From NCBI GenBank assembly GCA_041399065.1, contig JAWKTN010000008.1:62001-126000 (forward strand): 64,000 nucleotides of DNA. Direction: 5' to 3'. Positions within the stretch are counted from its first letter, which is position 1. Each line of letters begins with the position of its first letter. The translations under genes were made by a program, and so were the position numbers. Below the pieces are notes generated by a model, which worked only from the letters and a program-made list of their open reading frames with translations, had not been told where the DNA came from and did no database searches. Source of the DNA: JAGQPD01 sp020426865. Its GTDB lineage: Bacteria > Planctomycetota > Planctomycetia > Pirellulales > Pirellulaceae. This document shows positions 61,358-64,000 of this stretch, one piece after another.

Positions 61358-63967
61358 TTAACGACACTTGGTTTTTGCCCGACGATGGCCCCCCAGCAAC
61401 TCTTGCAATAACACCAGATGCTGCGGCAGCACTCCCTCCGGCAACGCCGCACTGTCGACAACAGACTCAAGATCGCTGCCGAGCTGTTTCAGTTGCCGGA
61501 AAAGTTCTTCTGCCCGTTCCAGCTGCTCGGGATTCGAAAAAAACAATTGGGGTTCGAGCGACAGGCCCTGTCGAGCCGCTTGGATCGCGTGTTCGATCAG
61601 CGTCTGCCGTGACAATCGGCGAATTTCCGTGCATTCTTCCAATGTATAGCCATCCCTGAGCAGCCGAAGGGTCCAGAGATAGTCGCCATGCGTGACCGGT
61701 GCCGGACTCGGTTTCGCCGGTTCATTGGGCCCCGCTGGGTTCGCTGCGCCCGCCGTTTGGGGGTTGCATTCGGGTGGATTCGCTGCGGTTTTGGATGTGA
61801 CATGGGCCGCTTCGTGGCAATACATCTGCATCTTGGTGTGGACATCCCGCCGCAACAGCAGATCGTGGCGCCCCGGCTGAACATCACCACGCATGACCTG
61901 CAGTCCCGCTTCGGTCAACACCAGCACAGGACGGTACTGATTGATTTCGTTTTGCTGCAACAGGCGAGCTGCGATCAGAGATTCCAATAGATGATTCACT
62001 TCTGTCTGCTGCAGGTACCGTAGCCGGCCATGGGTGCTCAGTTGGTCGAGCCGGTTCTGGGTGACTTTTTTCGAACGCGAGCCGGCGAGCATGGCGGCGA
62101 CGAGATGCTTGCCACAGCGCCCCTTGACTCGGGCCACGCCGGAGAGTGCCATTTGTACGGCAACGAGCGTTTCGGGGTCTTGATCCAGCGCAATCGACTG
62201 CAGATGCTCGTTGTCCCACGGCATGGCCTGTGGCGATGCGCTGTCGCCAGATGGCGTTCCACCCTGGGGGTCGCGGACGCCACAGTTGTCACAATTGTGG
62301 CAATCTGCTGCGGCGCGATCGCCAAAATAATCGAGAATTTCATGCTGCCGACACCGACCGGTGTGGACCAACCGTACCATCGCATCCAACTTGTTCAGGT
62401 CGATTGTCTTGCGGGCGGCGAGGGCCTGAAAGTCAATGTTCAGTTGCGAAAAATCGAGGTCGTGGCGCATCATATGTATGGCGCGGCCGCGAAAGGGAGG
62501 GACGTAGTCGAAGGCATTGAGCTCACAGAGGCTGCGCAGCGCACGGGTGATCGAACTTCCATCGAGACTCAGGCTTTCCGCCAACCGCTGCGGTTGAAAG
62601 TAAACGTCCTCGTACCGCTGATCCTTGACGATCTTCTCAATCCCTTGCAGCACCTTCCGTTGCACGCTGGCGTTGCTGGGGAGCAAATCGACAAGTGTCG
62701 GCAGGTCCGAATCGAGTCGCACCGTCGCCATATTTCGATGAGGCTCCAAACGTTTCATCACGCCACTTTTCTCCAACAACCGCTCGCACGTACCGACCCC
62801 TTCGTTGCTGATGTCCAATTGCAGCGTGTCGCGGATTTCCTGCTGCGTCAACTCGATGGGATCATTGGGATGGGATTTGAGAAACTCGTAAACCTCGCGA
62901 ACCACTGACGCATCCGGGTACGCACTGTTAATGAAATACTCCTGGATCCGCCGGTCGGCCGGACTATACAACAACAGGCAGGTCGATGGCTGACCATCAC
63001 GCCCGGCCCGCCCCGCCTCCTGGTAATACGCCTCGATGCGTCCCGGCATGTTGTAATGGACGACGAAGCGCACGTCTGGTTTGTCGATCCCCATCCCAAA
63101 GGCGTTGGTCGCCACGATGATGTCCACCTTACCCGACATGAACTCGTCTTGAACGTGCTTTCGCTGCGGGCCTTCCAGCCCCGCGTGATAGATCGCCACG
63201 CGGCGCTGATCAATCCCGTGAATATTTTCGGCAACTTCTCCGCACGCCTTCCGGGTCGATGCATAGACAATCCCCGCGCCCGGTGTCCGTTTGAGAAAGT
63301 CACGCAATGTGGGGTCTTTTTCTTGATTGGACCCTAACGGCCGCACCTGGTAGTAAAGGTTGGGTCGCGCAAAACCGGCTACGAAGATATCAGGTTGCTC
63401 CAGTTCCAGTTGTGCAATCACGTCTTGCTGCACATCTGGAGTCGCCGTAGCCGTCAGGGCAATTGTCTGTGGATTGCCAATCCGTTTGCGAAATTGTCCC
63501 AACCGCGTATAGTCGTGCCGAAAATCATGCCCCCACTCGCTGATGCAGTGTGCTTCGTCGACTGCCATCAGCGTGACACCAATCTTGCGGAGAGATTCCA
63601 GAAAGGTCTGGCTGCGAAAACGCTCCGGAGCCACATACAGCAAGTCATACTCGCCATGTTCCAGCCGCTGCATTCGCTCAAACTGCTCCGGCGACGAAAG
63701 CGTGCTGTTGATAAAATCCGCGGCGATCCCTTTCTGTTGTAGGGCGTCGACCTGGTCCTTCATCAGGGCAATCAACGGTGAAATCACCAGCGTGAGCCCT
63801 TGACGCGCAATCGATGGCAACTGGTAGCAAAGGCTCTTCCCGCCCCCCGTCGGCATGATGCACAGACAATCTCTGCCCGCCAACACCGCTTCGATCACGT
63901 CGCGCTGCCCGGCCCGAAACGCACCCAACCCAAAACGTTGCAGATGTTCTTCCAGTGGCTGTGTCAT
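61358..63967 (-). CDS. recQ: ATP-dependent DNA helicase RecQ
   Basis: 3'-5' helicase in recombination and fork repair. The 869-residue protein has FRAGQRDVIEAVLAGRD, Walker A MPTGGGKSLCYQLP, VDEAHCISEWGHDFR (DEAH), TATATPDVQQDV, GIVYASTRKACG, ATNAFGMGIDKPDVRFVVHYNMPG, QEAGRAGRDG, and the zinc-binding cysteines (CRQHEILDYFGD..CHNCDNC). After a winged-helix region the C terminus extends for about 300 residues with a pro/ala-rich linker and no clear HRDC repeat but a helix pattern RLLRDGYTLEECTEIRRLSRQTLIEHAIQAA, similar to a helix-turn-helix seen in other RecQ-like proteins. The upstream end of the window holds no other gene. Confidence 0.95.
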   Translation of the reverse strand: MTQPLEEHLQRFGLGAFRAGQRDVIEAVLAGRDCLCIMPTGGGKSLCYQLPSIARQGLTLVISPLIALMKDQVDALQQKGIAADFINSTLSSPEQFERMQRLEHGEYDLLYVAPERFRSQTFLESLRKIGVTLMAVDEAHCISEWGHDFRHDYTRLGQFRKRIGNPQTIALTATATPDVQQDVIAQLELEQPDIFVAGFARPNLYYQVRPLGSNQEKDPTLRDFLKRTPGAGIVYASTRKACGEVAENIHGIDQRRVAIYHAGLEGPQRKHVQDEFMSGKVDIIVATNAFGMGIDKPDVRFVVHYNMPGRIEAYYQEAGRAGRDGQPSTCLLLYSPADRRIQEYFINSAYPDASVVREVYEFLKSHPNDPIELTQQEIRDTLQLDISNEGVGTCERLLEKSGVMKRLEPHRNMATVRLDSDLPTLVDLLPSNASVQRKVLQGIEKIVKDQRYEDVYFQPQRLAESLSLDGSSITRALRSLCELNAFDYVPPFRGRAIHMMRHDLDFSQLNIDFQALAARKTIDLNKLDAMVRLVHTGRCRQHEILDYFGDRAAADCHNCDNCGVRDPQGGTPSGDSASPQAMPWDNEHLQSIALDQDPETLVAVQMALSGVARVKGRCGKHLVAAMLAGSRSKKVTQNRLDQLSTHGRLRYLQQTEVNHLLESLIAARLLQQNEINQYRPVLVLTEAGLQVMRGDVQPGRHDLLLRRDVHTKMQMYCHEAAHVTSKTAANPPECNPQTAGAANPAGPNEPAKPSPAPVTHGDYLWTLRLLRDGYTLEECTEIRRLSRQTLIEHAIQAARQGLSLEPQLFFSNPEQLERAEELFRQLKQLGSDLESVVDSAALPEGVLPQHLVLLQELLGGHRRAKTKCR

Positions 63968-64000
63968 TATTGCGAGCCTCGTTGCTCGTAGCCATATTCG

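Noticed and set aside
62030..62908. 292-residue plus-strand open frame
   Set aside because: Antisense to recQ; no supporting motif or ribosome binding site.

Overview
The window looks like a piece of a planctomycete chromosome, probably from the Pirellulales. This is inferred from gene content and protein style, not from a marker gene; there is no rRNA or tRNA gene here. Pointers are an ECF sigma factor next to a Ser/Thr kinase with an N-terminal zinc ribbon, a second large membrane-anchored kinase, DUF1573 and standalone DsbD/TlpA-tail-like secreted proteins, several secreted HExxH proteins, a small CxxCH cytochrome and moderately high GC. Most of the window is chromosomal housekeeping sequence; accessory DNA is limited to a MITE-like palindrome, a decayed Rpn-type nuclease gene and a few short repeats.

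Layout. 1-5.1 kb: end of a sugar phosphate isomerase-like gene, a ribbon-helix-helix gene, panD, and a convergent kinase/ECF sigma pair. 5.1-11.5 kb: tandem stem-loops, an endonuclease/exonuclease/phosphatase family membrane protein, a TPR-like gene coupled to truB, and ftsK with a very acidic tail. 11.5-17.6 kb: secreted proteins (two HExxH proteins, a DsbD-like domain, DUF1573), a phosphopantetheinyl transferase and a Uma2 nuclease. 17.9-23.1 kb: a full inositol oxygenase with all metal ligands, an ATP-grasp-like gene with a degenerate motif, and the hflX-SDR-pseudouridine synthase operon. 23.1-28.4 kb (minus): apt, a sigma-70 factor, then queC-plsC-rpsA. 28.9-35.8 kb: a WYL regulator, tandem hairpins with a compensatory base change, a pair of related membrane proteins, and uvrA translationally coupled to a GH2-like gene.

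35.8-44.5 kb (plus): small membrane protein, cupin and ligA with overlapping ends, two lipoprotein genes, a GT4 glycosyltransferase and an AddB-like nuclease whose stop codon lies inside a 134-bp inverted-repeat element. 44.6-48.4 kb (minus): an unknown gene, a truncated Rpn/PD-(D/E)XK gene with a 12-bp repeat expansion, and a HerA/FtsK-like ATPase. 48.6-54.9 kb: an NADH-dehydrogenase-like/SelD fusion, a polytopic membrane protein, a cytochrome c and a POT peptide transporter. 54.9-64 kb (minus): a second Ser/Thr kinase, rsgA, ftsH and recQ.

No CRISPR array, prophage, toxin island or obvious defence locus was seen. DNA repair and processing genes are common (uvrA, ligA, recQ, ftsK, AddB-like, HerA-like), as are translation genes (rpsA, truB, rluA-like, hflX, rsgA). 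The most unusual items are the MITE-like palindrome at an open-reading-frame end, the family of tandem stem-loops, the inositol oxygenase, the SelD fusion and the ftsK tail.
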